Source: Allium sativum (Eukaryota; Streptophyta; Magnoliopsida; Asparagales; Amaryllidaceae). From it: a DNA stretch of 64,000 bases. Under the pieces are notes generated by a model. It had not been told where the DNA came from. It searched no databases and saw only the letters and a program-made list of their open reading frames with translations. This document shows positions 34,430-46,510 of this stretch, piece by piece. A program made the position numbers and the translations under genes. How positions within the stretch are numbered: the stretch's first letter is position 1; every line of letters starts with the position of its first letter. The stretch lies in NCBI GenBank assembly GCA_030737875.1, contig CM060911.1, forward strand, positions 109,534,625 to 109,598,624, written 5' to 3'.

Positions 34430-34541
34430 AGGAAGACGAAGAAGATAAGAGATTATTAATAATGGAGGAAATAAAGAAGAGAGATGCAGTACTTTGTCCA
34501 GCAGTAGGACCAAGAGCAGGTCTATCTAGTGTTACCAAGTA
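34430..34541 (+). pseudogene. Exon-like fragment, product unknown, CACTA 2
   Basis: After an acceptor-like CATAAAAG the frame DYKEDEEDKRLLIMEEIKK runs on to PAVGPRAGLSS. This looks like coding sequence with a charged helix, but I do not recognise it. It may belong to the same or a different captured gene as its neighbours. Confidence 0.3.
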
Positions 34542-34761
34542 GTACTCATTCAATCGGAAAAAATCCAGGTTACTCTCTTGCTACATCTTTGTATGTATCA
34601 TAATCGAGCACTTTTTAATGATTTTTTCCTTCAACCTGTGCATTAAAGAAATGTTTTCATCATCCATGGTTAGTCGGCAACAGATTCACGTAACTGTACA
34701 GTCGATGTTCAACTTCAGCGATTGACTTCCCTTGGTGGCCAGTCGACTACATCACAATGTT

Positions 34762-34947
34762 GCGGACAACTGCCTATTCAATAGGGCAGAATGCTTCTCA
34801 CACTTTTCAGCTGACACTGTTGAAAAGCTGAGAGCAAAGGCTAATGATGAAATGGGATATGAGCAAGGAAAGATTTTATCACTGCAAGCACTTTCCCCTC
34901 ATGCCTGGACAACCATTTCTCAATCTGGACGCCTACCATCAGAGCAG
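34762..34947 (+). pseudogene. Captured BAHD acyltransferase exon fragment
   Basis: The frame reads ADNCLFNRAECFSHFSADTV, then EKLRAKANDEMG and KILSLQALSPHAW, ending GRLPSEQ. BAHD enzymes (HXXXD acyl-CoA transferases, which acylate alcohols and amines in secondary metabolism) have just such a central stretch: F.FS....KLK.KAN, IS.LQAL.A..WR, AR.LP..Q. The fragment lacks the HXXXD and DFGWG motifs and ends at a donor-like CAGGTAACA at 34945. The Arg after the AW pair, common in the family, is replaced. About 60 of some 450 residues remain, so it cannot be an enzyme. The frame stays open to 35007 but without resemblance. Confidence 0.7.
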
Positions 34948-36547
34948 GTAACATATTTTCCCTCAAATCTATATGACACTCATGGAAGTAAAACCTACAT
35001 GCACTAATCTGTCAAAAATCAAAATATATTTTGCTTTCATTTAAATTCCACTTTGACATCTATTTTCCAAGTTAATCTCCAACTAGTTGTAAAAGTACAA
35101 TTTTAAATTTATTGAAGGTATAATTGTAATTTTCAAACAGAAGGAGAAACACATGCATTTTCATAGAATGTTCAAAGTTAGTTAGTTAGTTTGTGTTTTT
35201 TTGAAGCTATACACTGCTTATGGAATGGTCGCTTCAAATTCAGACAAGCACATGCATATTCATTAGAATGATGACTAACTGTGCATACTGTATAGTGATT
35301 CTAATTTTTAATCTGCTTCAAATTAGCAGTTAAATGAAATAAAAACTAATCTGCTTCAAATTTATTACGTAGAATTATGCTATTCTTTATCTGGGACCAT
35401 TATTAAAAGGGCATGTACTGGGCGCTTCTTCTTCAAGAAATGGGCGCTTCTTCCTCAAATTTAATACTGCAAGACTGCAATTAAGAAAAATTGTAAAGCT
35501 ATGGACTGGGCACTTCTTCATTAAGAACTGCTTATTTTGGTTGTTGAAAAGAAAGACAGATATATCTAATGTAATCAACAAACAACGGCTCCAAATCAGT
35601 GACCATATAACAAACTGGTATACTGCTTTTTTTATCGTATATCAATAACCTTTCTGAATTGTTCTATATAAAAAATGTTATTTTATGTCTAAATAGAAAT
35701 GTATTACTGTACTGATGAAATTTATCCAAAAAGCTAACAGTAGTTGTGCTCATTGTAATTGCGCTGGAAAAATGTATATCTTACCTAAGTGTTAATGGCA
35801 ATGCGCTAAAAATTTACTACTGAATCTTCGCTCAAAATTTTCCAAGTAAACTGCTTTGGAAGGGAGAAGGGGGTAATTTTTATTTGTTAGGGGGTGGGGT
35901 GTTTACTGATTGAGTTGTTGTGGATGGTAGGGGGTACTGCTGGGGATGATTTTCTGTAAGCCATGGTTGCTACAGTTTGTGGTTACTAGCGGTTTGTCAG
36001 AAGTTAGTTTAATGAAGTAGAGATTGATGATGGAGGTGGAAGGTAGGTTTGAAAATATGTGTGATGGTCTGTCAGGTTGCTTGAGTTATGGTACGCTTAA
36101 ACTTGGTTCCTCATAATCCTTATTACTTTTTTATCTGATTTAAATAGTAAAATTATGTAAAATTTAGAAAACCATAAAATTTATATGCTTAGACTCACTG
36201 TATTTTTTCTGGTTAGGTACTTCTTATTACATTTTATGTGTTACATACGTAATGTAATACATTCATTTTCAAACTGGTTTTACAGATCTGTATTAATTGT
36301 TTATGTGTTCTTTGCAATGGATTTTAGCTGGTGGAAGGTCTCTATTAATATGTGTAATGGTCAACCTTGAATTGTTTTTCTGCATAGGTCTATGTTAATT
36401 GTTTTGTAAAGGATAGTTAGGTGGTATCTTAGGATGCGGATTTTTGTAACGACATTGGGAGAGATATGTTGAAAGAGAGATAGAAGGAATAGTTGGGGAA
36501 GCTTATGTTATAGCTGTTATGGGGATAGTGAGTGAGGATGAAATGAT

Positions 36548-36767
36548 GTTACGTTTGAGTACCTAGATCCAGGATCGATTGGTGGTGTGGTTGGAAATAG
36601 ATCCCGAGGGTAAGGGAGTTTAAGAGTGCTAGGGATTAATGGTTGGATTTGTGTTCGGGTCAGTTATCATTATTAGGGAGGTTGAAACCTAGGTTGAGGC
36701 TGGTAATGGAGAAGTAGCTTGGTTTACAGGGAGAGTGGAATTGCCAGGTTAGGTACTCAAACGTAAC
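36548..36767. repeat. 17-bp perfect inverted repeat pair, 220-bp unit
   Basis: GTTACGTTTGAGTACCT at 36548-36564 and its exact complement at 36751-36767, about 190 bp apart. Perhaps the ends of a small transposon inside CACTA 2; no convincing target duplication. Confidence 0.45.
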
Positions 36768-37572
36768 CTTCATGCCACGCTGAGAGCAACTGAAGCATTC
36801 AGCGGTTCTACTTGCGTAGATGGGTTAAAAAAACAGTATCATTGTCTTGCGTGGATAACAAATTCAAGGCTGAAAAACAGTTGCGGGATTGCATGGTTTG
36901 CACGGCTTGCATGGAGGAATTAATTGATGGTTTGCATAGGGAAATTAATTGCTGGGTTGGTAATATTTCATGTTATGGTAGATGTGTTGGAATGGGATGG
37001 ACAGGGAGAGGAATGGGGTTGGACAAGGATTGGAATGGGATTGGATAGGATTTGTTGTTACTTGCCGACCATCGTAAAATAAGAAGAGATGCAGTTGTAT
37101 GATTGATAAAACTATGCAAGTACCTGCGCTATTAATCGTGTATATCTTACCTTACTTGCTTTTATTTGAGCTCTTTAAATCTTATTTTACTAATATTGAT
37201 CACAATATTTTAATCATTATTAACAAGTTTTTCTATATCTGACTATCGTGTGAGATATCTAATCAATAGATTCTGCAAATAATTAGTTATAACTAGTAAT
37301 TTCAACATACAATAAGGTTTTCTTTTTATTCGAACTTATATTTTGTGGTCGAATTACCAATTTACCATTAAAAAATAGTTCTGCTCATACTTGTTTACTT
37401 TTCAAGAGCCGCTTGATTTAAATCAGAAATTAAATGATGGAACTGAACTTGTTGAAGAGACAAGGAGACAGGTTAATGATGTGAGTAATAGGAAGGAAAA
37501 AATGATTTAGTGGTTTCATGTAAGTTTGCTTTTCTCATGTTATTTTCACTGAAGTAATGTAATTTCTTGTAG

Positions 37573-37932
37573 GCTAGAAATTCTACAATTACGATGCCAT
37601 ATAGAGTCCAAAGAATAAAGAAGCTTGTGAAACAACTTGAATCTGGAGATCTGGAACTTCGTGTATGAGTGCTTGAGGTATGGGATAATATCACAATATT
37701 GACACTTACAACATGCCCTTAAAATTTTAAAATTAACATTCTTCTTTTTTTAGCTTATGTCCCTTAACAAGAGTATGCTTATACTATTTATTCCAACGGT
37801 CGGAAAGAGCCGCAAAGAAGGCTACAACGTTGCAGATGGCAACAATGTATACAACTTTAGGTGCTCAATGTCGGAGTTATATTAAGCAACTAGGGCAATC
37901 AGTTATTGCAAATGGATCTTTTATCGGTGTTG
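37573..37932 (+). pseudogene. Captured fragment resembling ABC1K/UbiB kinase C-terminus, two exons
   Basis: Exon A (37573-37677) follows a TTGTAG acceptor and reads RIKKLVKQLESGDLELRV, a TGA, then VLE before a GTATGG donor. Exon B (37800-37932) reads SERAAKKATTLQMATMYTTLG and ends SVIANGSFIGVG before a GTGAGT donor. The joined sense (…RVLE/SERAAKKA…LQMATMYT) resembles, from memory, the C-terminal end of chloroplast ABC1K (UbiB-type atypical) kinases; the family name should be checked. The expected AG acceptor before exon B reads GG, and exon A has a nonsense codon. It is a dead gene fragment inside CACTA 2. Confidence 0.5.
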
Positions 37933-38929
37933 GTGAGTTACTATTCTTGTTTCGAGCATGAAAAGAAAGTTTATTGTTTCCTTCTTTTTAATTAACAATG
38001 AGTGATGGCAGAGTATTTAGAATGGAATGCATGATATTTTAAGTGTTATCTATCCATGTAGATCATGATATAATTGTAGAGACCATTTTTGTTTTTAAAA
38101 ATTATGGAAAGCAATATAGTGCAGCATATTGGGTATAGTGTAGTGCAGCATATATGTATTGAACTTGTTTAGTATCTTCTTATTATTCTTTATTTGGTAT
38201 AAAATTAGGTCACATGTACGTGAACTGAGGTTTAGCATGCCTGAATGGAGTGCATTGAGGTTTAGTAAAAATCTGTCGGACATGGCACATTATAGGGGTT
38301 TCTCCATGTTATCAGGGCTGGTGAGCATAAATGTGAAGGAAATCACTTTTACAGAGAAATGATTGACAGTGGTGGATAATACTTAGAGACAAACAGGTTT
38401 AACAATTAATCTCCCTTTGTTTGTGTGTATCATTTGTAAAATTCTATTAGCTAAGTTTCAGCTTTTCTTTACTAGACTGTGGGAAATTGTAATCTTGTGT
38501 AGAATTGATGCATATAAGAAACTTTGGTTTCCAAACTTCATTTACGAAGACTTCCTCCAGATAATCGGCACATACACAAGTTCACTAGCTACCTCGCTTA
38601 TCTGTCATGAATGTTGTTTTTTGTTTTACAAATAATGTGCAAATAATGGTATTTACAAATAATTTTCAACAATAGGAAGGAATTGAACGAACTACTGGAG
38701 GGGTTGGTCATTAGCAATAAAGATGCCCAAGTCCCCATTTTAGGGCAGATCATTTTTATTATATAATATACTGATTATTTAAATTTATTTGATAAAATCA
38801 TTCTATTAAGGAAAACTTTTGCTTATTTGTCCCTAAAAAAAATCAACTTTAAGCCTCAAACAAATCTTATTATAAAAATAGCTATAATTTTGGATATGCC
38901 CTTGCGCAAATTTATATTATGCAAATTTA

Positions 38930-39730
38930 TAAACTAAGTTTTATAAATATTTAACTAAGGTAGTTAATTGAGTTTTATAAAAATTAACTGAAGGTATATA
39001 CAAATCAAATACTGAATTTAGTTTTGTAGAAATTAACTAAATTAATTGAGTTCTATAAAAATTAACTAAATTTCATTATTTAATTAAATTAACCGAAGTT
39101 TGTGAAAATTTACTATGTTCAATAAAAATTAAGTTAGTTTTATAAAATTATGAACAAAATAAACTGAATACCGTTTTACAGAACAAGTGCGTTGATTTAC
39201 AATACGCACCTTTACTAATTTAGACATTCAATAATAATAATTATAATATAATAATAATAATAATAATAAATTTATAAACTAATTCTATAAATATTTAACT
39301 AAGTTAAATGAGATTCATAAATTTTAACTAAAGGTATATGAAAATTAATAAATAATATAATACTAGTAATAATATAATAATTTTAATAATATAATAATGA
39401 ATTTATGAACTAATCTTATAAACGTTTAACTAATTTAAGCGAGTTTTGTGAAATTTAACTAAAGGTATATAAAATTTAATTAAGTTAACTGAGTTCTATA
39501 AAATATAATAAAAAGTATATAAAAATTAATAAATAATAATGTTATATAATATGATTTAATAATAATAATAATAATAATAAATTTATAAACTTATTTTATA
39601 AATATTTAACTAAGTTAATCGAGATTTATAAAATTTAACTATAAGTATATAAAAATAAATAAATAATAATATATTATGATAGAACATAATAATAAATCTA
39701 TAAACAAATATTATAAATATTTAACTAGTA

Positions 39731-39777
<47 letters not shown>

Positions 39778-39780
39778 TGA
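38930..39780. repeat. AT-rich degenerate tandem array ending in (TAA)n
   Basis: A core like 'aaactaatttataaatatttaactaa' recurs near 38930, 39283, 39405, 39585 and 39703, with companion 'aaaggtatataaaa' blocks, at a variable period of 120-180 bp. A (TAA)n microsatellite of about 16 units ends it at 39729-39777. Confidence 0.7.
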
Positions 39781-39891
39781 ATATTACTTGTTCTCTATTT
39801 TGACCGTGTTTATATAAATTAACTAAATTTTATAAAATTAAATAAGTTAATTTCACTAACTTATATAAATGAACTAAGTTTTATAAAACTT

Positions 39892-39988
39892 TTGGAACCC
39901 AGTGCACGAGGCTCACGTGCAATAGCGGGCTATGGGGAGGTCGATTGTACGCACCCTTTCCCTCGCACTGCGAAGAGGTTGTTTCCGA
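39892..39988 (-). mobile_element. 5'-truncated SINE with 16-bp target duplication
   Basis: A 97-bp GC-rich block in very AT-rich DNA. Read on the minus strand it begins CGGAAACAACCTCTTCGCAG and ends near GTGCACTGGG, the body of a widespread plant SINE type (the TS/Au-like 'GGAAACAGCCTCTTGCA…' sequence). The tRNA-like head with boxes A and B is missing. AAGTTTTATAAAACTT flanks both sides exactly (39876-39891 and 39989-40004). Confidence 0.8.
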
Positions 39989-40801
39989 AAGTTTTATAAA
40001 ACTTAACTAAATTAGTTAAGTTTATATAATTAAGTCACACACATATATATAAGTTATAATTGCTAATTGCTGAATTTTTTTCATAGGTACATATCCATCT
40101 ATGGTGCATACAAATGACAACATGTTGTAGTATATTAAGAATTTGAAGTTCTTTTGAAGTAACATTTTTTTGGTTTGCATACTTAAACCTTATATGAAGT
40201 ATGATCTTATCACTTGTATCATTTACACTTCTAGTGTAATGTTCATTAAATATTATAACATACAATGTATTATTTTATATGGAAGTTGAATGGTTAGTTA
40301 CTTCTGGTTTAATGTGAATTATATGATTTTGTGAAATGATATATTTTGTTTATGTAAATATGTCAATTATAGTGTGATAATGGATATGTACATGGTGCAA
40401 AAAGAATTTTGAATAGTGTGTAATTAAAGGTTTTAACAGCGTTTCAAAAACGCTGTTAGATTTTGTAACAACAGTTAAAAAACGCTGTTATAAGATTTAA
40501 CAGCGTTTCTTAAACGCTGTACTGGAACTAATAGCGTTTATTCCTTGCTGTACATTGGCAAGTCATTATAATAAAAAGTTTTTATAGCAGGGAAATACGC
40601 TGTGAATATGCCATTTTTAGAGCATTTAAAATGCTGTGAAAAGTTCTTATTGATAACATGTTTTTCATAGCGTGTTTATTTTGTTATTGTATATCTCTGA
40701 TTTATTATAGCTTGTTGATATACAACATTTATAAAAACTCCATAATAACCTTTTATAGCGTTTTTTAAACGTTATTAAAGGGTCATTTTGTTGTAGTGTT
40801 A

Positions 40802-40940
40802 GTCACGATCAATGGTCCATCACAAATCTTAGGTTCTAAACCCAAGTGACACACAAGCTCATTGCAAATGAATGAATGTGATGCTCCAGTATCAAAAAGC
40901 ACACGAACTGAAACACCATTAACAGAAAGAGTACCTTACA
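40802..40940 (-). pseudogene. Chromovirus protease, proximal part
   Basis: Contains the aspartic-protease active-site box VLFDTGASHSFICNEL. A TAA stop lies just upstream (near 40935). Continues at 33132 beyond CACTA 2. Confidence 0.85.
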
Positions 40941-41029
40941 CCATGACACCCTTTCCCTTCTCCTCTACAGTAGGAGCTCTTGAAGAAGTTGGCACGGCTT
41001 CCAAAGCACATGCCTTCACAACCTGCTTG

Positions 41030-41880
41030 CCCTTAGCTGATTCTGGACAGTCTTTCTTCTCATGCCCAGGCTTCCCACACTTGAAGCACTTCTTCTCAGC
41101 TTTGGGATTCTTGCACTCATTAGAAAAATGGCCTTTTTTGGAAGTTAAAGCAAACTACCTCATTCTTAGGTTTCTTTTGGCTATCCTCTCCTTTCCGTTG
41201 TTGTTGCTTCCTCTTCTTGTAATTACCACCCTGTTGTGGCTTCTGTTCTTCCTTAGGTGCAACAACATATATCTTCTTAGGAAACAGACTTTCATGCCTC
41301 AAAGCCTTCTCGACGATCTTCTCAAAACTATCATAGAGGTCCAATCCTCGTCTCGTTCTTTTGACAAGGAGTATCCACATATGAACGAGCATACTTCGAC
41401 AAAGCCTCAAGTCAGAAATAAAGTCAAGAATTGGTCGACCATTCTGCTTAAGCTCCACAATTCTCTTGAACAAAATTGACTTTGGCACGGTGGAGGCAAA
41501 CTTTGCTTCAAACTTGGCTTGGAACTGCTCCCATGAAATGTCCACTTCAGGGGCCTCAAGTCTGATAGAGTTCCACCGGTCCATTGCTCCGTCCTCTAAC
41601 TGCCTTGATGCAAGCTTCCTCTTTGTTGCATCATCAATGCCCAAGTACTTGAAGATCCGAACACAAGTATCCAACCACCTTTGACCCTCTTCAACTTGTT
41701 CGGTGCCCATGAACTGTTTCCCTCCCAATGATGTAAAGTCTTTGCATAACTTTGCAAATTCCACAGCTCTAGGCACTTGGACTCCAACATCAACCGCAGC
41801 TACCACTAGAGCGAGGGCCCTTCATAGGCATGCACCTAGCATAGCTTCAAACATGGCCGGGTAATCAGGTGCCCCGCCAT
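41030..41880 (-). pseudogene. Chromovirus gag remnant
   Basis: Retrotransposon gag core at about 41300-41806 (FTSLGGKQFMGTEQVEEGQR, WLDTCVRIFKYLGIDDATKR, WEQFQAKFEAKF), then a Lys/Gln-rich basic stretch and zinc knuckles. A frameshift near 41130 falls inside the first knuckle, which also lacks its second Cys (CFNFQK). The second knuckle, CFKCGKPGHEKKDC, is intact at about 41060. A stop after GACL separates the upstream part (near 41825). The start codon is not certain. Confidence 0.85.
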
Positions 41881-42054
41881 TGCCCCCCTCCAGGCACAAC
41901 TTCTTCCCTAGAAGAATGTCTCGTACAACGTCTAAAGAAGTACAAACGCTGCTATACTATATAGTATCATATAGTATACATCCAACTGAAATCTACAAGT
42001 ACGTCTCTCATATGTGATTTCGTCTTAGAACTTTTCCTAAAATCGATAACCAGA

Positions 42055-42066
42055 GCTCTAATACCA
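42055..42066 (-). other. Chromovirus primer-binding site
   Basis: Minus strand TGGTATTAGAGC next to the 5' LTR end, one base off the initiator tRNA-Met PBS. Confidence 0.8.
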
Positions 42067-42068
42067 AA

Positions 42069-44840
42069 TGCGACGACCGCCCACAGCCCCCGCACTAACA
42101 AGAGGAATAATGCACTGAAAGGTGTACCAGGCAACTATGGACGATCATCAGAGTAGGTAAACTCAAGCAGAACCTGTCATAAAACTCACAGCGCAAGGAT
42201 AAAATATAATAGAACATATACAACAGGTAATAGTAGTGAATTATCATATAGCAAACTTTTCAAACTTTCACAACATCCTGAAAGATTATTCCAACATCAT
42301 AGGAAATATCAAGTATGTACATAAGGCCTCACTACAGCACTCATAGAGCAACTCAAACAGCGGAAACAGAAATACTAGATAGTAGAAAAAGTAATATGTC
42401 AGCTTTCTGCTCGCCTTCACACAGCATCATCGTCCACACTAATCACCTATCACCTGCTACTTAGTCTGCCCATCCAACCGGATGAACAGCCCAAGGTAAT
42501 AAGAGGAAGCATAAAACCCTGAGTCAGACAACAGTCTTAGTGAGCGATAAAATAGCTAACGAACTTCAACAATAAAGTATATGAGCATGAATAGATAAAC
42601 ATACTAATCTACCCACAACACCAGAGAAGAACTCAACCTTATCTTCCCCACATCGGACAGTGATAGCCTTTACGATAAGCAATTCAACCATTCATCCACG
42701 TAAACCAGAACACCCATTAAACTAGAAAAAAAACTCATAACATCCAGATTATATGTATCTCTTGTAAACCATCCTAATCGAATTCAACATCCCTCAAGCA
42801 CAAGCCCTAGAGGCCTAAACCAATATCAGGCAAGCACCCAAGGAACATCTCCTTCGATGTTGGATGACCTACATGAGACGGTACAAACAGAACAACAGTC
42901 ATCCACGACTGACTCTGGCTATCACCGCCAATCCTGCTTTGAAACCATCATTAATCATATGACGGCTAACCTTGCCATATGTCAAGAGCTAATGATAATC
43001 CCAGTTCTAGCATAAATTCCATACGCCTTTCAACGATACGTATGTATGTCCAACCTTGACAACTAGGCCTTTCAACGATACCCAAGGTACTCGACCTACA
43101 ACCGGTCTTTTGGTTGCCCCCATCATACCTCTACTTTGAGCCTACTAGAACTTATGACAACGATAATCTTTTGGCCTTCTCATCTCTAGTCATCCAACCC
43201 GATGACTTTTCATAGTCCAAGCAACCTTCTCGAGCAACCATTATCCACCAACTCACAACCTTTGAGTTGTCACCTCATTCGTAATTCTACACCGATCAAC
43301 GAACACCCTTCAACACTTTGAACCTTCCTACTAGAATTTAGTTCGAAGTCACACCATCACCAAGCCAACTACATCACTGCACTGTGGCTAGGGTTTGGGG
43401 GGTTTCCCTCGAAAAATATTTTTCTCAAACCTTTTTGTTCAAATCTGGGTCGTACCCAATTTTTTTTTTTTAGAAAATGGCCTTACGGACCGACCAGATG
43501 TTGACCGACCCCTCCGACTAGAGTGACCGATTCTTTATCATCTCAGCGGAGATCGATCAACCCTGCTGCTCGACCCAAGCTTGCTTGACCCAACCATGTT
43601 CGACCCAACCACTTCTGGCTCGCTCGACCCAACCATGTTCGGTCGACCTAGACTCAACCCAACCACTTCTGGCCCGCTCGACCCAACCATGTTCGACCGA
43701 CCCAGACTCACCCCAGCCACTTCTGGACCACTCGACCCAACCATTGGTTCGACCGACCCAGACTCGACTGACCCCCTGTGCTCGACCGGCCAGGGTATGC
43801 TCGACCCAAAACCTGCACTTCACCAATCCAACTTCGATTTTGACCAAAACTTCACCAAATGATAGATTCGACGAATCCGACTCATCCAATTCATTAAATA
43901 TGACCACAAACATAGTATGAAACCATTAGTAACATGAATACAATGCTTTTCCCAAAAATTATGTAAATCATTCTAAAATGATAATGAATGATCATATGAA
44001 CAAAATTGCGGATCCAACTTGCATAAACATATGAAATGGCATAGGAATTACCGGTTTAAACTTACTAAATTGGATCCTATGGTGATTCATATGAAAATAA
44101 ACTTATCATGGTATAGATCTATGATAAAACACTTGAATTTGATGAAAAACATGATCAAACATTCATATGCTTCATTTAATCCATATGAGAGATGTAAACC
44201 ACTCACTGATTCTCCAAAACAAGCTAAAATGATAGAAATATGAATCCGGACAACAAGCACCCTCACCAAACCCCTTGATCCAATGAATTCTTGCTTCAAT
44301 CGATGTAGATCTAGCCTCTAATGGTGTAGATCTATGATTTCCCTCCTTGGATTTTGATTTTTATCGGTGGAAAGATGTTAGAGGAAGAAGGAGCACAAGG
44401 CCACCTAATGAGAGAATGGGGAAACTAAACTATTTCCCATATCCCTCACCCTCTATTTATACCCTTCCACTAGCCCACCAATGAGCCTTCCCAAATCAGC
44501 CCATTGTGCCTCTCCAAACCTGAAAAGCCAACTGAAAAACCTTAAAACAGCGATTCCTCCCAACTCGCTGAGCCAAATCCTTAATGTAACCACTCAACGG
44601 AAAGGCAATCATCATTTCCTTTCCAGTGGCACAGGTCTCACCCTTTGATTCGACTTGAGTCATAAGTTATGCCCTGTACAAGACTGATAGGGGAAAAATG
44701 GTCACAAACAAAATCGGTAAAAATTATGGACATGTCTCACATCCTCATAAGCAACATATAAAAATATGAGAATGATCCAACCCTCTGAAAACAAAATAAT
44801 ATTTTACGATCCTCCGATACGTAAAATGCAGGCTGTTACA
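42069..44840 (-). repeat. Chromovirus 5' LTR
   Basis: 2772 bp, collinear with 26972-29779. The minisatellite (about 43568-43770) is shorter here. Confidence 0.92.
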
Positions 44841-46364
44841 TGCATACATGACGGTAGGTTTGTATATTTACATACATGTGCTTACTAAGTTCAATATATT
44901 TCTGATAAACAAAGTTTAGTTGCGGCAATCGATATAGAGTCGATTGTGAAGGTCTGATGTATACTCTATTTAAAGTTAGAATATTGGGAAGGAAAATGAC
45001 AATGAAAATGCTCTATGATTGCAAAATTTCACTTATTTCGTGTTCACAGTAGCTTTTGTACCCCATAAAGTACACATCTTCCAGTTTTAGATACAATAAT
45101 ACTAGTTCACTTGCAATGTATAACACCATTTAAAAAAAAAGGTTAGAGTTGAAGTGGCACAACACCTATACACTCCAGATATCTTAAGAGAAATCCAATG
45201 AAATGAAGAAATCATAAGTGTTATATGTGGACGGGAGAAAAAGTGAAATAACTCTTCGATGATGCATAAATATTGTCTAATGGTCTAATAAGGATGTCCT
45301 TAATTCTAGAAATCCTAAATTGGTTCAAGATAAAAACTACATATAAGGATGAGTAGTGATATTGCTGGATTGTTTTGAAAGATGTTCTTGTCTTTTTGTC
45401 TCATATAAGGAGAATATTAGTTGGGCTAGAATTCTTCGTTATTTTATTGCTTGTTTTCTGAGTCTTTATTCACCTGGCGGGTGATATTGTTCTGAATTTT
45501 AATATTCATAAAAGAATCACTATGAAGACGGTTTGATAAAAGATTATCCAATTAAGTAAAATATATTGGTATAAGTTAAAGTGGTTTTAAAGCAATACAT
45601 GCTATGTCATAAAATTTGAAAATTAATAGAATAGCTTTATATAACTCATGAATTAGTATCATAATAATAAGGAATGTATCCTAACAGGACTTAATTTTTA
45701 AGTATTGGCTCTTATGAAAGTCCACATTAGGTGTCGACGCTAACCATTAACAGTGATTGAGTATCGATTCTCATCATACTTCAAACTTAAACAATCAGAA
45801 ATCGTAATGGTCTGCCTTAGATGTCGACAGGGGTGGATGCAGCTTTTATCTTTTACAGTGCAATGTATAACACCATTTTAATAAAAGGTAAATTGTTTCT
45901 TCTTTAACTCTCCCTACATCCATTTCACATGTAGTTTAAAGTTCTAGAACAGAGGAAAAAAATATTGCCATAAGGAGATGTGAATATCAAGCCATAGGTT
46001 GGCTGGGGTTTGATAGTAAAGATATTAGCATCATTATTTTCGTTGTGTTTCCTATATTCCCAATGGTCTTGTTAAATTAAATTCATAGACATTTAAGTGC
46101 AGCAATAACACAGAATCTCGATAGGTCTAAAAGCATATATTCAAAACGATTACAGGCCTTTTATTTTAATGCACTTCTATTGTTATCTGTTATCCTTCCT
46201 AACATTGTTTTAGGACAAGTTACTCAGTATATAATTGATTTTAATGAAATACATTTTACAAAGAATTCTAGAAGCAGACTCACGGTTAAAATATCAGCAA
46301 ACAAATAATATTAGTAATACCATGATGATAAAACAATACCAAATTATCAGAAATAGTAGATAAC

Positions 46365-46510
46365 CTGGACAGCAGGAAGCTCAAGCATTTCTGGCCATTT
46401 CGGGTGTCGCGGAAGACGATGGAGAAGTAGGAACTCGAGCGTGGTTTGAACAGTGGCGCCGAGCAAACGCTGGACAGCGGTGCTGAGTTGGAGGCTCAGG
46501 CGGATGTGAA
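46365..46510 (-). pseudogene. Exon-like fragment in CACTA 1, product unknown
   Basis: A GC-richer block in AT-rich DNA. On the minus strand it reads RLSLQLSTAVQRLLGATVQT, then LEFLLLHRLPRHPKWPEMLE, up to PAVQ before a CAGGTTATC donor-like site, with a TAG upstream. It looks like captured coding sequence, but I do not recognise the protein. Confidence 0.3.

Larger units (their letters stand above)
33136..40798. mobile_element. CACTA transposon 2, carrying host gene fragments
   Basis: The left end is CACTACAAGAAAATG; the right end is the complement of CACTACAACAAAATGACC. TSD TTA at 33133-33135 and 40799-40801. The insertion splits the chromovirus protease and reading continuity returns when it is removed. 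The right subterminal region (about 40430-40780) repeats 'aacagcgttt'/'aaacgctgtt' in both orientations. The 7.66-kb interior has no recognisable transposase. It contains exon-like pieces of a BAHD acyltransferase (34762-34947) and a kinase-like gene (37573-37932), other exon-like stretches, AT-rich tandem repeats (38930-39780) and a SINE (39892-39988). It fits a gene-capturing non-autonomous ('Pack') CACTA. Confidence 0.9.
26972..44840 (-). mobile_element. Ty3/gypsy chromovirus (Tekay-like), inside CACTA 1
   Basis: Two LTRs of 2.8 kb (26972-29779 and 42069-44840) in the same orientation, with TSD TGCAT on both sides (26967-26971 and 44841-44845). In element orientation they start TGTAACAGCC and end GTCGTCGCA, followed by PBS TGGTATTAGAGC (42055-42066). 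A purine tract AAGGGGAGAAGAA adjoins the 3' LTR. Order on the minus strand: gag, protease, RT, RNase H, integrase, chromodomain. Removing the CACTA at 33136-40798 leaves about 10.2 kb. By eye the LTRs differ at about 10 of 185 bases, mostly G/A and C/T changes, as in methylated DNA decay. Coding capacity is lost. Confidence 0.95.

Noticed and set aside
36900..37060. G-rich tract as a G-quadruplex or gene
   Set aside because: G runs are mostly of two or three with irregular spacing; an open frame there (36812-37048) has no recognisable domain.
40862..41479. 205-codon plus-strand open frame
   Set aside because: It is antisense to the chromovirus gag and protease, whose motifs are clear on the minus strand.
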